The notes under the pieces were generated by a model that was given only the letters and a program-made list of their open reading frames with translations, had not been told where the DNA came from and did not search any database. The translations under genes and the position numbers were made by a program. A stretch of DNA of 64,000 nucleotides, taken from positions 19,353,962 through 19,417,961 of the forward strand of contig NC_067208.1 in NCBI RefSeq assembly GCF_026262505.1, in the 5' to 3' direction. This DNA is from Trichomonas vaginalis G3 (taxonomy: Eukaryota; Parabasalia; Trichomonadida; Trichomonadidae). Below, piece after piece: positions 11,174 through 19,433 of the stretch (position 1 is its first letter; every line of letters begins with the position of its first letter).

Positions 11174-12455
11174 AAAATTCATTGTACTGTTGTAAACAGA
11201 AATTCATCAAAAGTGACACCTCAGAAAAGCTAAAATATTGAATTTTTGGAACTTTTGATAGAGCACGTTTTTAAATATTAATTAAAGTAAATGTATATTT
11301 TGTAAAGATTCTTTTTAATAAAAAATAAAATTTTGAAGAAGAACACAAAATCTTCTGAAAAATAATATCACATAAACTCATATTATTTTCTAATATATAA
11401 CTATTTTATATAAAAATCAAATTCAATGATCTTAAAAGCGAAGGATAAACCTCAAAATTTACGAATATAATGAGTGGGAATATAATGCTTATCTATCATA
11501 AAACCATATGAAATATCAATTTTTGCTTTACGCCTAATTTTTGACGACAATTAGCAAAAATGTTAAATGTTAACACTCAGTCCATTTGAATATGAAAAAT
11601 AAAATTGACTTTGATTAAATGTTTTTATTTATCATGCAATTCTTCTTGCGACCAAAGATTTGAATAAAAGTTCAAAAAATAAGATAGCTTAAAAAATAAT
11701 ATACGGTAGTGTTTACTAATAGATGAATAGTATATAAATTCTATTAAAATGGATTTGATCCAAAAAAATATAAAACCAAAAATAATTGTTATAATTTAAA
11801 TGAAGAAGTAATTTAAAACGATTTTATTTATGATCAAATTTTATATATTTTTTTGGATCAAATCCATTTTAATAGAATTTATATACTATTCATCTATTAG
11901 TAAACACTACCGTATATTATTTTTTAAGCTATCTTATTTTTTGAACTTTTATTTCAAATCTTTGGTCGCAAGAAGAATTGCATGATAAATAAAAACATTT
12001 AATCAAAGTCAATTTTATTTTTCATATTCAAATGGACTGAGTGTTAACATTTAACATTTTTTGCTAATTGTCGTCAAAAATTAGGCGTAAAGCAAAAATT
12101 GATATTTCATATGGTTTTATGATAGATAAGCATTATATTCCCACTCATTATATTCGTAAATTTTGAGGTTTATCCTTCGCTTTTAAGATCATTGAATTTG
12201 ATTTTTATATAAAATAGTTATATATTAGAAAATAATATGAGTTTATGTGATATTATTTTTCAGAAGATTTCATTCTATATGCCTATGAAAAGTACTCTCA
12301 AAACTAACTTTTTCCTAATTATAATTAAATCTAGAATATTGTATTATGCTTAGTATTATTTCATTTTTCTCATTCAATTTAGAATTTACAAATGTCAAAA
12401 AATTGAGAGTTGTCACTTTTGATGAATTTCTGTTTATTACAGTACGAATGAACTC
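11174..12455. repeat. Foldback element with long near-perfect inverted repeats
   Basis: Inner arms 11348-11775 and 11842-12270 are reverse complements over about 428 bp with very few differences, around a loop of about 66 bp. Further out, a second pair (about 11174-11217 and 12414-12450, sharing the core AAACAGAAATTCATCAAAAG) is again inverted. It is separated from the inner arms by about 130-140 bp of unmatched DNA on each side. No coding potential is seen. The structure fits a non-autonomous foldback or MITE-like transposon, or a recent inverted duplication. I could not identify a clear target-site duplication. Confidence 0.8.
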
Positions 12456-12992
12456 AGATTAAAAATCTTCAATCCAAGTTGAGAACGACAATGGCCCAAC
12501 TAAAAAACAAGATTATGACAAAATAAATATGTAATATCTATTAATATTATTAAAATATACAAATTTTTGATATGAATGGTCGCTAAATTCGAATTTTAGA
12601 AATAATTTGATCGAATTCATATCCATTATAAGAATTATTAAACACTTGATCACTTATTAACGCAAATATAATGGACAATGTGCTAAAATTGATCAATATT
12701 TCGTCCAAATTTTGATCGCATATGAAGATTATCAAGCATCAGTCAAATAGTTATAGATCGGAAGCTTAATACTTATCATTCCAAATACTTCCTGGTTTCA
12801 ATTCCATTTTGTGAGCATTTGCGATCAAACATCCAACAATTCATTGAAAAAAATCGGGAGTGAATTTTTAGGAAAATCATAAATTCTGAATTACATCATT
12901 GAATCAACAAAAATATCTTTATGCGGCGTAAATGGTTAAATACGATAACTTTGAATTTTGATAAGTTCTCACATCATTTTTAGTATTTTTGG
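12456..12992. other. AT-rich upstream region of the START-domain gene
   Basis: No open frame of interest. The end of the region holds the probable initiator of the next gene (see 12974-12979). Confidence 0.5.
12974..12979 (+). promoter_or_regulatory. Inr-like initiator TCATTT
   Basis: TCATTT lies 13 bp before the ATG at 12993. It matches the trichomonad initiator consensus TCA-Py-T-(T/A), which normally lies within about 20 bp of the start codon. Recognised by motif and spacing only. Confidence 0.55.
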
Positions 12993-13634
12993 ATGTCAAC
13001 AGAGATCCCAAAGGAATATTTAGATCTTCACGAGAAGCGCCTTCATGAAATGCTTGAAGTTATCGAGAAGGCACAATGGAAGCTCTCAAAGGAGGAACCA
13101 ACAATCAAATTCTATACAAGCTCATACCCAGGAAGTTCCTTCTCCATGGTTAAGTCCGTTGTTTATGTTAATGGCAAAGCGGATGAAGCAATTAAGATCC
13201 TTGATCAGGTTCCAACAATTGACGCTAACACACCAAAGGAACTTGCTGATGGCGCCAAGGAAAGATATCTTTTCGGAGGTGTTGAGGGTGGTGCCCGCTA
13301 TCTTTACATGTCTCTTGACTCCGGATCTCGTTTTGTTTCTGATCGTGAATTTTTGCTTCTCCGCAAGCGTTACGATCTTGAAGATAAGAAGGTATGGCTT
13401 TGTGTTTCAATTGATAACACAGAACTCAAGCCAGTTGCTAAGGGTAACGTTCGTGGAAACATGACTTTCCAGGCTTACATCCTTGATAAGGATCCAGCTA
13501 ATGGAGAAGATCGTCTTACATTCGTTGTCCATGCTGACCCATGCGGATCAATTCCAGCAGTTTTATACAACTCAGTTGCTGTAAACCAAGGAAATGGCGC
13601 AAAAAGAATTCGCGATGATATCTTTAAACAGTAA
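12993..13634 (+). CDS. START-domain lipid-binding protein
   Basis: 213 residues. Nearly the whole protein is one START (SRPBCC-fold) domain. Supporting landmarks are the central VSDREFLLLRKRY strand, the KGNVRGNMTFQAYILDKDP strand pair, the DPCGSIPAVLYNSVAVNQ turn into the C-terminal helix, and a short lid helix at the end. START domains carry sterols, phospholipids or ceramide between membranes. There is no transmembrane anchor or signal peptide, so a soluble cytosolic carrier is likely. Codon use (frequent CTT, CGT, GGT, AAG) is less A/T-ended than in most neighbours, which suggests good expression. Maverick 1 has inserted 13 bp past the stop, within the likely 3' UTR and after the TAATAAA. 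Confidence 0.82.
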   Translation: MSTEIPKEYLDLHEKRLHEMLEVIEKAQWKLSKEEPTIKFYTSSYPGSSFSMVKSVVYVNGKADEAIKILDQVPTIDANTPKELADGAKERYLFGGVEGGARYLYMSLDSGSRFVSDREFLLLRKRYDLEDKKVWLCVSIDNTELKPVAKGNVRGNMTFQAYILDKDPANGEDRLTFVVHADPCGSIPAVLYNSVAVNQGNGAKRIRDDIFKQ

Positions 13635-13642
13635 TAAAGTAA

Positions 13643-13645
13643 ATA

Positions 13646-13647
<2 letters not shown>
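13643..13647. repeat. Target-site duplication, left copy (ATACT)
   Basis: ATACT here and at 48677-48681 directly flanks the oligo(A)/oligo(T) ends of Maverick 1. Polintons usually make 5-6 bp duplications. Its presence means that these two ends belong to one insertion. Confidence 0.75.
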
Positions 13648-13678
<31 letters not shown>

Positions 13679-13715
13679 TAGTGGGGCTTCCAGGCACTTC
13701 GTGCCCTCTAGCCCC
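13648..13715 (+). repeat. Left terminal inverted repeat of Maverick 1 with oligo(A) end and hairpin
   Basis: 29 A's (13648-13676) are followed by GGTAGTGGGGCTTCCAGG, then a nested hairpin. The outer stem is GGGGCT/AGCCCC and the inner stem is GGCAC/GTGCC with a TTC loop. The same oligo(A) plus GGTAGTGGGGC start occurs, inverted, at the right end of this element and at the left end of Maverick 2. Confidence 0.85.
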
Positions 13716-13848
13716 GAAGATGTTTAGTATAAATGAAGTTCTTATATACGGGTCTTCCAGGAGCTTTTCACAAAATATATATGTTTTCATGTTTTGTCAC
13801 TTTTCTGTCACTTTTCAGGTAAAAACATTTTTATTATATATATATAAA

Positions 13849-14676
13849 ATGAATTTTACAAAACCACCGTTACCCTTCTTTGGAAATAAGAGTAGATGTA
13901 AAGATATTCTATTGAGAGAACTTAAGAAACTACCGAATGGTCTAACATTTGTAGATTTGTTCGGTGGAAGTTTCTATATATCTCATTTGTGCCATACTGT
14001 ATTTCCTGACTCAAAGATTATATGCAATGACTTCGACAACTATATGAACCGTCTCAAACATATACCAGACACAAACAAAATATTGAGTGAGTTGAAAGAA
14101 AAGATACCTATAGGCAAGATGGAACGTATACCATTAGATAAGAAAAATACTGTCAGAGAGGTTTTGAAAAAAGCAGAGTATATTGACTGGGATAGTATAT
14201 CTTCTAGACTATTATATAGTGGTGCTATAAGAGTTCATGACATTGAAACACTTATGTCAAAAGTTTTATATCTTAACTATACAAAGGTTTTCAAAGAGAA
14301 CATAGAAAAATATACTGAGGGTATAGAGTTTGTGAGATGTCGTTGGACAGAGTTGTATGAAAAATATAAAAACAAGGAAAATGTTTTCTTTATAGTAGAC
14401 CCGCCGTTCTATAACACATGGGATTTTCAATACCAAGTAGACTGGACTTTGAGAGACTCTTTAGAAACTTTAGACGTTTTACATAACCATCCATGCTTTT
14501 ACTTTACATCCGATAAAAGTGGTTTGGAAAGTGTCATGAGATGGTTAGAGGACATACATGACTATGAGTTTATATATGACAAGATAGAATATGAGAGAGG
14601 TCCTATAAACCGGAGAAAGTGTCACAATAAAGAAATTTTATTGGTAAGTAAATGTGGTTTGAAATCGGATTGTTAG
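13849..14676 (+). CDS. Dam-type DNA N6-adenine methyltransferase (Maverick cargo)
   Basis: 275 residues, looks whole. The SAM-binding start PFFGNKSR (about 9-16) and FVDLFGGS motif (about 37-44) match class-alpha D12/Dam methyltransferases, and the catalytic motif is DPPFY (about 183-187). The family transfers a methyl group from SAM to adenine N6 in DNA. The ATG at 13849 is chosen because the family motif begins a few residues later, although the frame stays open upstream. It is the first gene inside the left terminus. Upstream bases hold two GTCACTTTTC copies. Trichomonads are known for abundant 6mA and for Maverick-borne adenine methyltransferases, so this enzyme may mark element or host DNA. 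The target sequence cannot be read from the gene. Confidence 0.85.
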   Translation: MNFTKPPLPFFGNKSRCKDILLRELKKLPNGLTFVDLFGGSFYISHLCHTVFPDSKIICNDFDNYMNRLKHIPDTNKILSELKEKIPIGKMERIPLDKKNTVREVLKKAEYIDWDSISSRLLYSGAIRVHDIETLMSKVLYLNYTKVFKENIEKYTEGIEFVRCRWTELYEKYKNKENVFFIVDPPFYNTWDFQYQVDWTLRDSLETLDVLHNHPCFYFTSDKSGLESVMRWLEDIHDYEFIYDKIEYERGPINRRKCHNKEILLVSKCGLKSDC

Positions 14677-14783
14677 TTTTAGGTTTTTTCCATTGTGTCA
14701 TTTACTTATTTGACGTGGCAGAAAGATATAGAGAATATGAAGATGAACCAATGCCAGCAAATGTTCAGTATATGTACTCGTAA
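14652..14783 (+). CDS. Small single-pass membrane protein
   Basis: 43 residues, overlapping the last 25 bases of the methyltransferase gene in another frame. Residues 3-20 form one hydrophobic helix (FEIGLLVLGFFHCVIYLF), followed by a charged tail rich in Glu, Arg and Tyr. No family recognised. Very short overlapping membrane proteins are common in Polinton-like viruses, but the role is unknown. Confidence 0.5.
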   Translation: MWFEIGLLVLGFFHCVIYLFDVAERYREYEDEPMPANVQYMYS

Positions 14784-14806
14784 GAGATATTTTTATCTAA
14801 TATTAA

Positions 14807-15169
14807 ATGGACGCACAGAACTTAGCGAATGCACAGCAACCTGGACAACCAAACCCAGAGAATATTCCAAATGAAGTTAGAATACAAACTGCAATGGCAA
14901 ACTATGGTCAAGTGCCAACAGATGTACAAATGCAAACTGCCATGTCAAATGACGCTGCGTTAGGTTTGCCACCATGGTATGCAAATATGAGATGGAAAGA
15001 GTTTTATACAAACCCTGAAGTGGGATATAAACAACTTTATGCAGATGACGCGAACACAGGAGTTGACCCAGAATATGTTTTCTACCAGAGGAGAAACAGA
15101 ATGTATGAGCTCCAGTTAAAGAATGCTATGGAACTCAACAGGAAACGTAAGAGACTAGGCGGACATTAG
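14807..15169 (+). CDS. Unknown Maverick protein with basic C-terminus
   Basis: 120 residues. The N-terminal half is Gln/Asn/Pro-rich and holds an imperfect tandem repeat (VRIQTAMANYGQ / VQMQTAMSNDAA). The second half has WYANMRWKEFYTNPEVGYKQLY and ends in a basic cluster (NRKRKRLGG). TTTTTATCTAATATTAA lies directly before the ATG and fits the promoter motif shared by the structural genes. A virion or DNA-associated role is a guess from composition and position. Confidence 0.6.
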   Translation: MDAQNLANAQQPGQPNPENIPNEVRIQTAMANYGQVPTDVQMQTAMSNDAALGLPPWYANMRWKEFYTNPEVGYKQLYADDANTGVDPEYVFYQRRNRMYELQLKNAMELNRKRKRLGGH

Positions 15170-15187
15170 ATTTTTACATATAGTAAA

Positions 15188-15430
15188 ATGGGTTTCTTCA
15201 GTAGTATTGGAAACTTCTTTCGAAATGTTGGAAGAGGTATATGGAATGGAATAAAAACCGTAGGAAGAGGAATTTGGAACGGAGTCAAAAATATTGGTAA
15301 AAGAGTAGGTCAGTTCGTTGGTATTATACCTAAAGACCCTGAACCAGAAGAACAAGCTCCTGTTATACAACAGCCTGAACCTGCACCACAGTCTAGTTGG
15401 CAACCAAATCCAACACCTCAACCGTATTAA
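15188..15430 (+). CDS. Glycine-rich amphipathic protein, possible membrane-active virion peptide
   Basis: 80 residues. It begins MGFFSSIG, a plausible N-myristoylation context. The next 45 residues carry a tandem 13-residue amphipathic repeat (VGRGIWNGIKT / VGRGIWNGVKN). The tail is Pro/Gln-rich (PEPEEQAPVIQQ...). The pattern resembles membrane-lytic minor capsid peptides such as adenovirus VI, but no homology can be claimed. TTTTTACATATAGTAAA sits immediately upstream. It may act in membrane penetration or particle assembly; this is inference. Confidence 0.6.
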   Translation: MGFFSSIGNFFRNVGRGIWNGIKTVGRGIWNGVKNIGKRVGQFVGIIPKDPEPEEQAPVIQQPEPAPQSSWQPNPTPQPY

Positions 15431-15434
15431 AAAA

Positions 15435-16283
15435 TTATATTTTTACCGTTCGATAGTAGTTGTATATGAAACTAAGTTCTAAGTAAAACGCGTGGTATAA
15501 TGGAACTATTCTCTTTCTTCCATCTGTTGTAAACCATACTTGAAAGTCTGAAATACTTCCACTCGGTGGTTCATATAACTTTGTAGGTTTTTCGTAAAAG
15601 TCATTTGCCAAGCATAAAAAAGAGTTTTGTGCACCAGAAAATGAAGCATGAACTATAATAGCGTCAGAGTCGAAAACATTTTCATATGTTCCATTAGGGT
15701 TTGAGACTTCATAATAGTCCGGGTGTACTGGATACCATGCAGGCTGATTTAACATCCTCAAAAATCTATGCCATGCCAAGTTGTTATATTTTGTAGAAAT
15801 ATAAACGTTTTCTCCAAGGTCTTCTATTTTATTGATTTTAACAGTTGCATTTTTCCTGTCATATATAATATCGAGATGGTACTCTCCCTCGTCAATGTTA
15901 TACTGGTTTGCATATTCGAGATAGATATCGTTTATTTTTTCTTGAAAAGCTTGAAGAGTTGTTTCTAAGTTTACAAGCAAATTCACTTGTAAAAGTTTTC
16001 CCTGTTCAAATTTCTCATACGTATGTTTTTCTTTGTTATAGTATCGAATTTCAAAAGCGACCGTAAATGGGAAACCATGTATGGCTTCTGAAATGAATTT
16101 CATTCTACGAAAGCCAATAGCTTTTGTGACGGATGGGTCTCTTAGCCATCTTAACGGGTAGTCAAAACGATAGCCTTCATGCTTTACGGTCTCTGTCTCA
16201 AACTTTTGACCGACATTCGTAAAAAGTTCATCTAATGGTTTAGTTGTAGCAACTCTAGAATTTTCTTTTTCTATTGAAAGCAT
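15435..16283 (-). CDS. Unknown Maverick protein, candidate minor structural protein
   Basis: 282 residues, looks whole. It is beta-rich, with alternating aromatic and charged residues through the C-terminal half (VWFTTDGRKRIVPLYHAFYLEL), and has no membrane segment. It is divergent from the tail-fibre-like gene with only 18 bp between the two start codons and converges on the amphipathic-protein gene with a 4-bp gap. This placement suggests a virion component, possibly a capsid accessory or spike-base protein. I do not recognise a family. Confidence 0.6.
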   Translation of the reverse strand: MLSIEKENSRVATTKPLDELFTNVGQKFETETVKHEGYRFDYPLRWLRDPSVTKAIGFRRMKFISEAIHGFPFTVAFEIRYYNKEKHTYEKFEQGKLLQVNLLVNLETTLQAFQEKINDIYLEYANQYNIDEGEYHLDIIYDRKNATVKINKIEDLGENVYISTKYNNLAWHRFLRMLNQPAWYPVHPDYYEVSNPNGTYENVFDSDAIIVHASFSGAQNSFLCLANDFYEKPTKLYEPPSGSISDFQVWFTTDGRKRIVPLYHAFYLELSFIYNYYRTVKI

Positions 16284-16301
16284 ATTTTATCTAGAATAAA
16301 A
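16284..16301. promoter_or_regulatory. 18-bp bidirectional promoter
   Basis: The whole space between two divergent ATGs is ATTTTATCTAGAATAAAA, a near-palindrome. Both strands therefore show TTTTA-N(5-8)-AAA just before the start. It resembles the spacers at 18997-19012, 31825-31842 and 56823-56840. Confidence 0.6.
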
Positions 16302-18041
16302 ATGTCGAAAGAAACAGCGTCTATGAGAGAAATACAACACAACCGACAACTCATTTTGCAAGCTCTAAATAAGAACACAACAAACTTTTCAAACTATTCT
16401 AAGATATCTGAGTCATTGAAAGAAGGAAACTTAAAACTGACATTAAACCCAATGACAGACGAGTTTCTGTTTCAAGACAGTAAGAACCATACTGTCTGTA
16501 TAAATCCAACAAAAGGAACTTTAAACGAGAAACCTATAAATGAACTTCTTTTGAAAGCAGATATTGACAACAAAGCTGACAAAGAATATGTCATTGAAAA
16601 AGTTCAAGAAGAACATGACAGAGCAGATGCAACATATGCAACGAAAGAACATACTCATCCTGAACTAGCGGACAAAACATATGTTGACAATAAAATGTCA
16701 AGTGAAGTGACAAGAGCTGAAAACGAATATTCTAAAAAGACTCATACACATACCATTGCAAATATTACAAACTTACAAGAAACCTTAAACAGGAAAAGTG
16801 ACGTTGGACATACACATACCATTGCAAATATAACAAACTTACAAGAAACCTTAAACAGTAAAAGTGCCGTTGGACATACACATACCATTGCAAATATAAC
16901 AAACTTACAAGAAACCTTAAACAGTAAAAGTGCCGTTGGACATACACATACCATTGCAAATATAACAAACTTACAAGAAACATTAGAGACAAAAGCAGAT
17001 AAAACATATGTCAATGAAATATACCAAAGTTTAGTTGGAACAACAAAAAATATTGAAACTATTGTTGGTGACTTTTCTATCTATGAAGAAAACAAATATT
17101 TTAGATGGGAGTTTGTACAGTCTTTAAGAAATGGTATACGGTGTAAACTCATTCCGAAAAATAACAATGAAATGTATGTAAGCTATAAAAAGAACGATGG
17201 TACACAAGTTAAAGTTCCATTAGACAACAACTGCTACTTAAACTTCTATGGAGACGAACAAAAGAAATATTTAAGAGTTTATGAAATGGCAGATATGACA
17301 TTGCCTGACCCAGCTCCAGCACCATACTATTATGACTATGGTGTTGACGTCAGAACACTACACGCAGACCCAAAAAAGCAAACATTCTATTTAGATTTTT
17401 ATAGATATAAAAGATATAATGCAATAGAAAAAACGAGAATAGTATACTATTATACAGATGACAGAAATAAATATTATAGTCAAGACTTTACCTACCCTGA
17501 AAACATAAGATTATATTATAAAAAATATTCTGACACAAACCAGAAGAAACCTGAAATGGTTGCACTATATTTTAAGTTCAAAAGAGACAATCCTATAATA
17601 TCTCATATGTTTGATTTCATGAACCCAGTAGGTTCTATTTACACGTCAATGGAAGCAAGAGGTCCTCAAGCAATGTTTGGTGTTGGTGCATGGGAACAAA
17701 TAGTCGACAGGTTTTTGTATTGTGCAAACTCTTCAAAGGAAACAGGTGGAAGTAAAACGATTTCAGGTGAAAACCTACCTGCGCATAGTCACTACGTAAG
17801 TTTAACTACATCTCGAGAAGGTTGGCATAAGCATAGATATTGGGATTGGTCAGGAATGACAAAAGGTAAAGGATATGATGTTAAAGACGACGTTAAGTTT
17901 GCTATAAATTGTTACTGGGATGACACTCAGGGAGAAGGAGACCATACACATCGCGTTGCAGGATATACGCAAACAACGGGACAGAGTAAAGACTACATGC
18001 CACCTTACATGACAGTTTACGCATGGTATAGAATTGCTTAG
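16302..18041 (+). CDS. Phage-tail-fibre-like protein
   Basis: 579 residues, looks whole. After a coiled N-terminal part there are about four tandem 22-residue units (residues about 147-232) of the form HTHTIANITNLQETLNSKS, closely matching tail-fibre repeats of bacterial phages. The middle is beta-rich. The C-terminal 130 residues carry a collar/receptor-tip pattern: FMNPVGSIY, GAWEQIVDRFLY, ENLPAHSH, several HxH pairs, and a final YMPPYMTVYAWYRIA. In phages such domains trimerise and bind host receptors, with HxH pairs coordinating metal. In this element it could form a capsid-vertex fibre. Origin by transfer from a phage is likely. Confidence 0.82.
   Translation: MSKETASMREIQHNRQLILQALNKNTTNFSNYSKISESLKEGNLKLTLNPMTDEFLFQDSKNHTVCINPTKGTLNEKPINELLLKADIDNKADKEYVIEKVQEEHDRADATYATKEHTHPELADKTYVDNKMSSEVTRAENEYSKKTHTHTIANITNLQETLNRKSDVGHTHTIANITNLQETLNSKSAVGHTHTIANITNLQETLNSKSAVGHTHTIANITNLQETLETKADKTYVNEIYQSLVGTTKNIETIVGDFSIYEENKYFRWEFVQSLRNGIRCKLIPKNNNEMYVSYKKNDGTQVKVPLDNNCYLNFYGDEQKKYLRVYEMADMTLPDPAPAPYYYDYGVDVRTLHADPKKQTFYLDFYRYKRYNAIEKTRIVYYYTDDRNKYYSQDFTYPENIRLYYKKYSDTNQKKPEMVALYFKFKRDNPIISHMFDFMNPVGSIYTSMEARGPQAMFGVGAWEQIVDRFLYCANSSKETGGSKTISGENLPAHSHYVSLTTSREGWHKHRYWDWSGMTKGKGYDVKDDVKFAINCYWDDTQGEGDHTHRVAGYTQTTGQSKDYMPPYMTVYAWYRIA
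16742..17005 (+). repeat. Tandem 66-bp coding repeats of the fibre gene
   Basis: Four direct copies of a 66-bp unit, the inner two almost identical at DNA level. This implies recent unit duplication or homogenisation, and the number of units could vary between element copies. Confidence 0.8.
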
Positions 18042-18996
18042 TCGTCATTTTCAACTTCTTTAGCATATTCGTCAGGAGTTGTCTTATATTTGTTAGGAAC
18101 TGTCTTTGAAAGTATACCACCTTGAACCTTAACAAGTTTGAAACGAGGTCTGACAATAGTAGTTTTATCTTCTGCTTGCAGTCTGTACATTTTGCCATGT
18201 TTGCCTAAAACTTCATAATATTCTCTTGTATACTTTCTTCTATTTTTACGAACACGAAGGTGAGTACCTGTCGGGTTCCCATTGTTGTCATAGTCAATAG
18301 TATTTTCATATGGGTCGCGTTTAGGTATTTCTATTTTTACTTTGTCACCTTTCTTAAGTTTGAAGCCTGGCATTCTTTCTTGTTTGTCTCTTTTGACTAA
18401 ACTATTAAATATATAGTCTTTCTCTAAGTCGGGTTGTTTTTCATTTCTTCGGGGGAGTGGTTTCCCAAACCTTTTTGTTTACGGTTATTGTAAATATTTA
18501 AAACTTGTCTCATCTTTGCCATGGAGAAATGTCTATATTTGTCGTCATATGACATTTCATTTGCTTCACCACCTTGTGGTTGGTTTAAGTCTCTTAAGAT
18601 TTTTATACAACTGTCAATGACACCAAGAGCAGAATGGTTTTGGTCGACAATGAAATATTGGTTTACATTTTTTGAACGCAGATAGTTTTTAATATCGTCT
18701 GATTTGAAAGAACGTTCACAGTCAGATGTCAGTTTTGTTGGATGGTATTTGTCAACGAATATTGTCAAAGCAGTTTTTACATCTAAAATATTTTTGGACT
18801 GTAATGGTATAGCTTCACAGTATCTTGTGTTTTGACCGACAAATATTAGCCAGTATGGTGGTCCATCTTCTCTATATCTCGGAATGTTTTCCAAGATATC
18901 CATAAACCAAGCATTTGGTGTTGAACTAAAGATTTTTATCATGAGTGCTTTCTTTGTTGCCTTAGAAACATAGGGGTCCTTGTTTGGATTCGTCAT
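18038..18996 (-). pseudogene. Retroviral-type (Polinton) integrase, broken
   Basis: The N-terminal 190 residues hold an rve-type catalytic core: WFMDILENIPRY around the first acidic residue, LTSDCERSF around the second, and the HSALGVIDSCIKILR helix typical of Maverick integrases. The C-terminal part (111 residues) is an SH3/chromo-like basic module (FKLKKGDKVKIEI). The gene converges on the fibre gene with 4 bp of overlap. It is broken, with about one break. Polinton integrases insert the element and create the target duplication. Confidence 0.8.
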
Positions 18997-19012
18997 TTTT
19001 ACCCTATAAGAA
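18997..19012. promoter_or_regulatory. 16-bp bidirectional promoter
   Basis: TTTTACCCTATAAGAA fills the whole space between the integrase ATG (-) and the next ATG (+). It belongs to the same motif class as the spacers at 16284 and 31825. Confidence 0.55.
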
Positions 19013-19414
19013 ATGGGTTTATTTGGCGCATTAGCAGGAGTTGCATCCAGATTTTTGCCCGCAGTGGGAACAATAGCCAGAGGTGTATTTGGAGTTGGAA
19101 GGAAGATTTTGAGTACATTAGGTATACTTAAAGAGAAAGCACAACCTATTATACAAACTGTACAGAAAGGTTGGGATGTAGCACGAGATGCAGCAAATCT
19201 TATTCCAAATCCTGAAACAAGAGGAAAAGTTCAAGGATGGATGGACAATGTAGGAAGACAAGCAGGAAACTACTATAACAAAGCAAATGACTACTATAAC
19301 CAAGCAGGACACTACATGGACCAAGGTGAAAGATTCTTTAACAGAGGATATAACCATGCACAACAATGGGTAAACAATAACCAACCTCAACCGCCTCAAA
19401 CGTGGGGAATGTAA
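19013..19414 (+). CDS. Amphipathic/coiled virion-type protein, possible N-myristoylation
   Basis: 133 residues, looks whole. It starts MGLFGALAGVASRFLPAVG, a hydrophobic glycine-rich N-terminus with a plausible myristoylation glycine. A helical middle follows, then Tyr/Asn/Gln-rich repeats (NYYNKANDYYNQAGHYMDQG) and a Pro/Gln-rich end. Together with the 80-residue protein at 15188 it forms a pair of small membrane-active-looking proteins. Lytic or minor-capsid function is inferred from composition only. Confidence 0.6.
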   Translation: MGLFGALAGVASRFLPAVGTIARGVFGVGRKILSTLGILKEKAQPIIQTVQKGWDVARDAANLIPNPETRGKVQGWMDNVGRQAGNYYNKANDYYNQAGHYMDQGERFFNRGYNHAQQWVNNNQPQPPQTWGM

Positions 19415-19433
19415 AGATTTTTACTGAGATGAA

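Noticed and set aside
13648-13676. Poly(A) tail of a LINE or processed copy
   Set aside because: A-tracts occur at both ends in inverted orientation and are followed by the shared terminal hairpin.
16742-17014. Repetitive open frames on the - strand inside the fibre gene
   Set aside because: They are shadows of the 66-bp repeats of the + strand gene.
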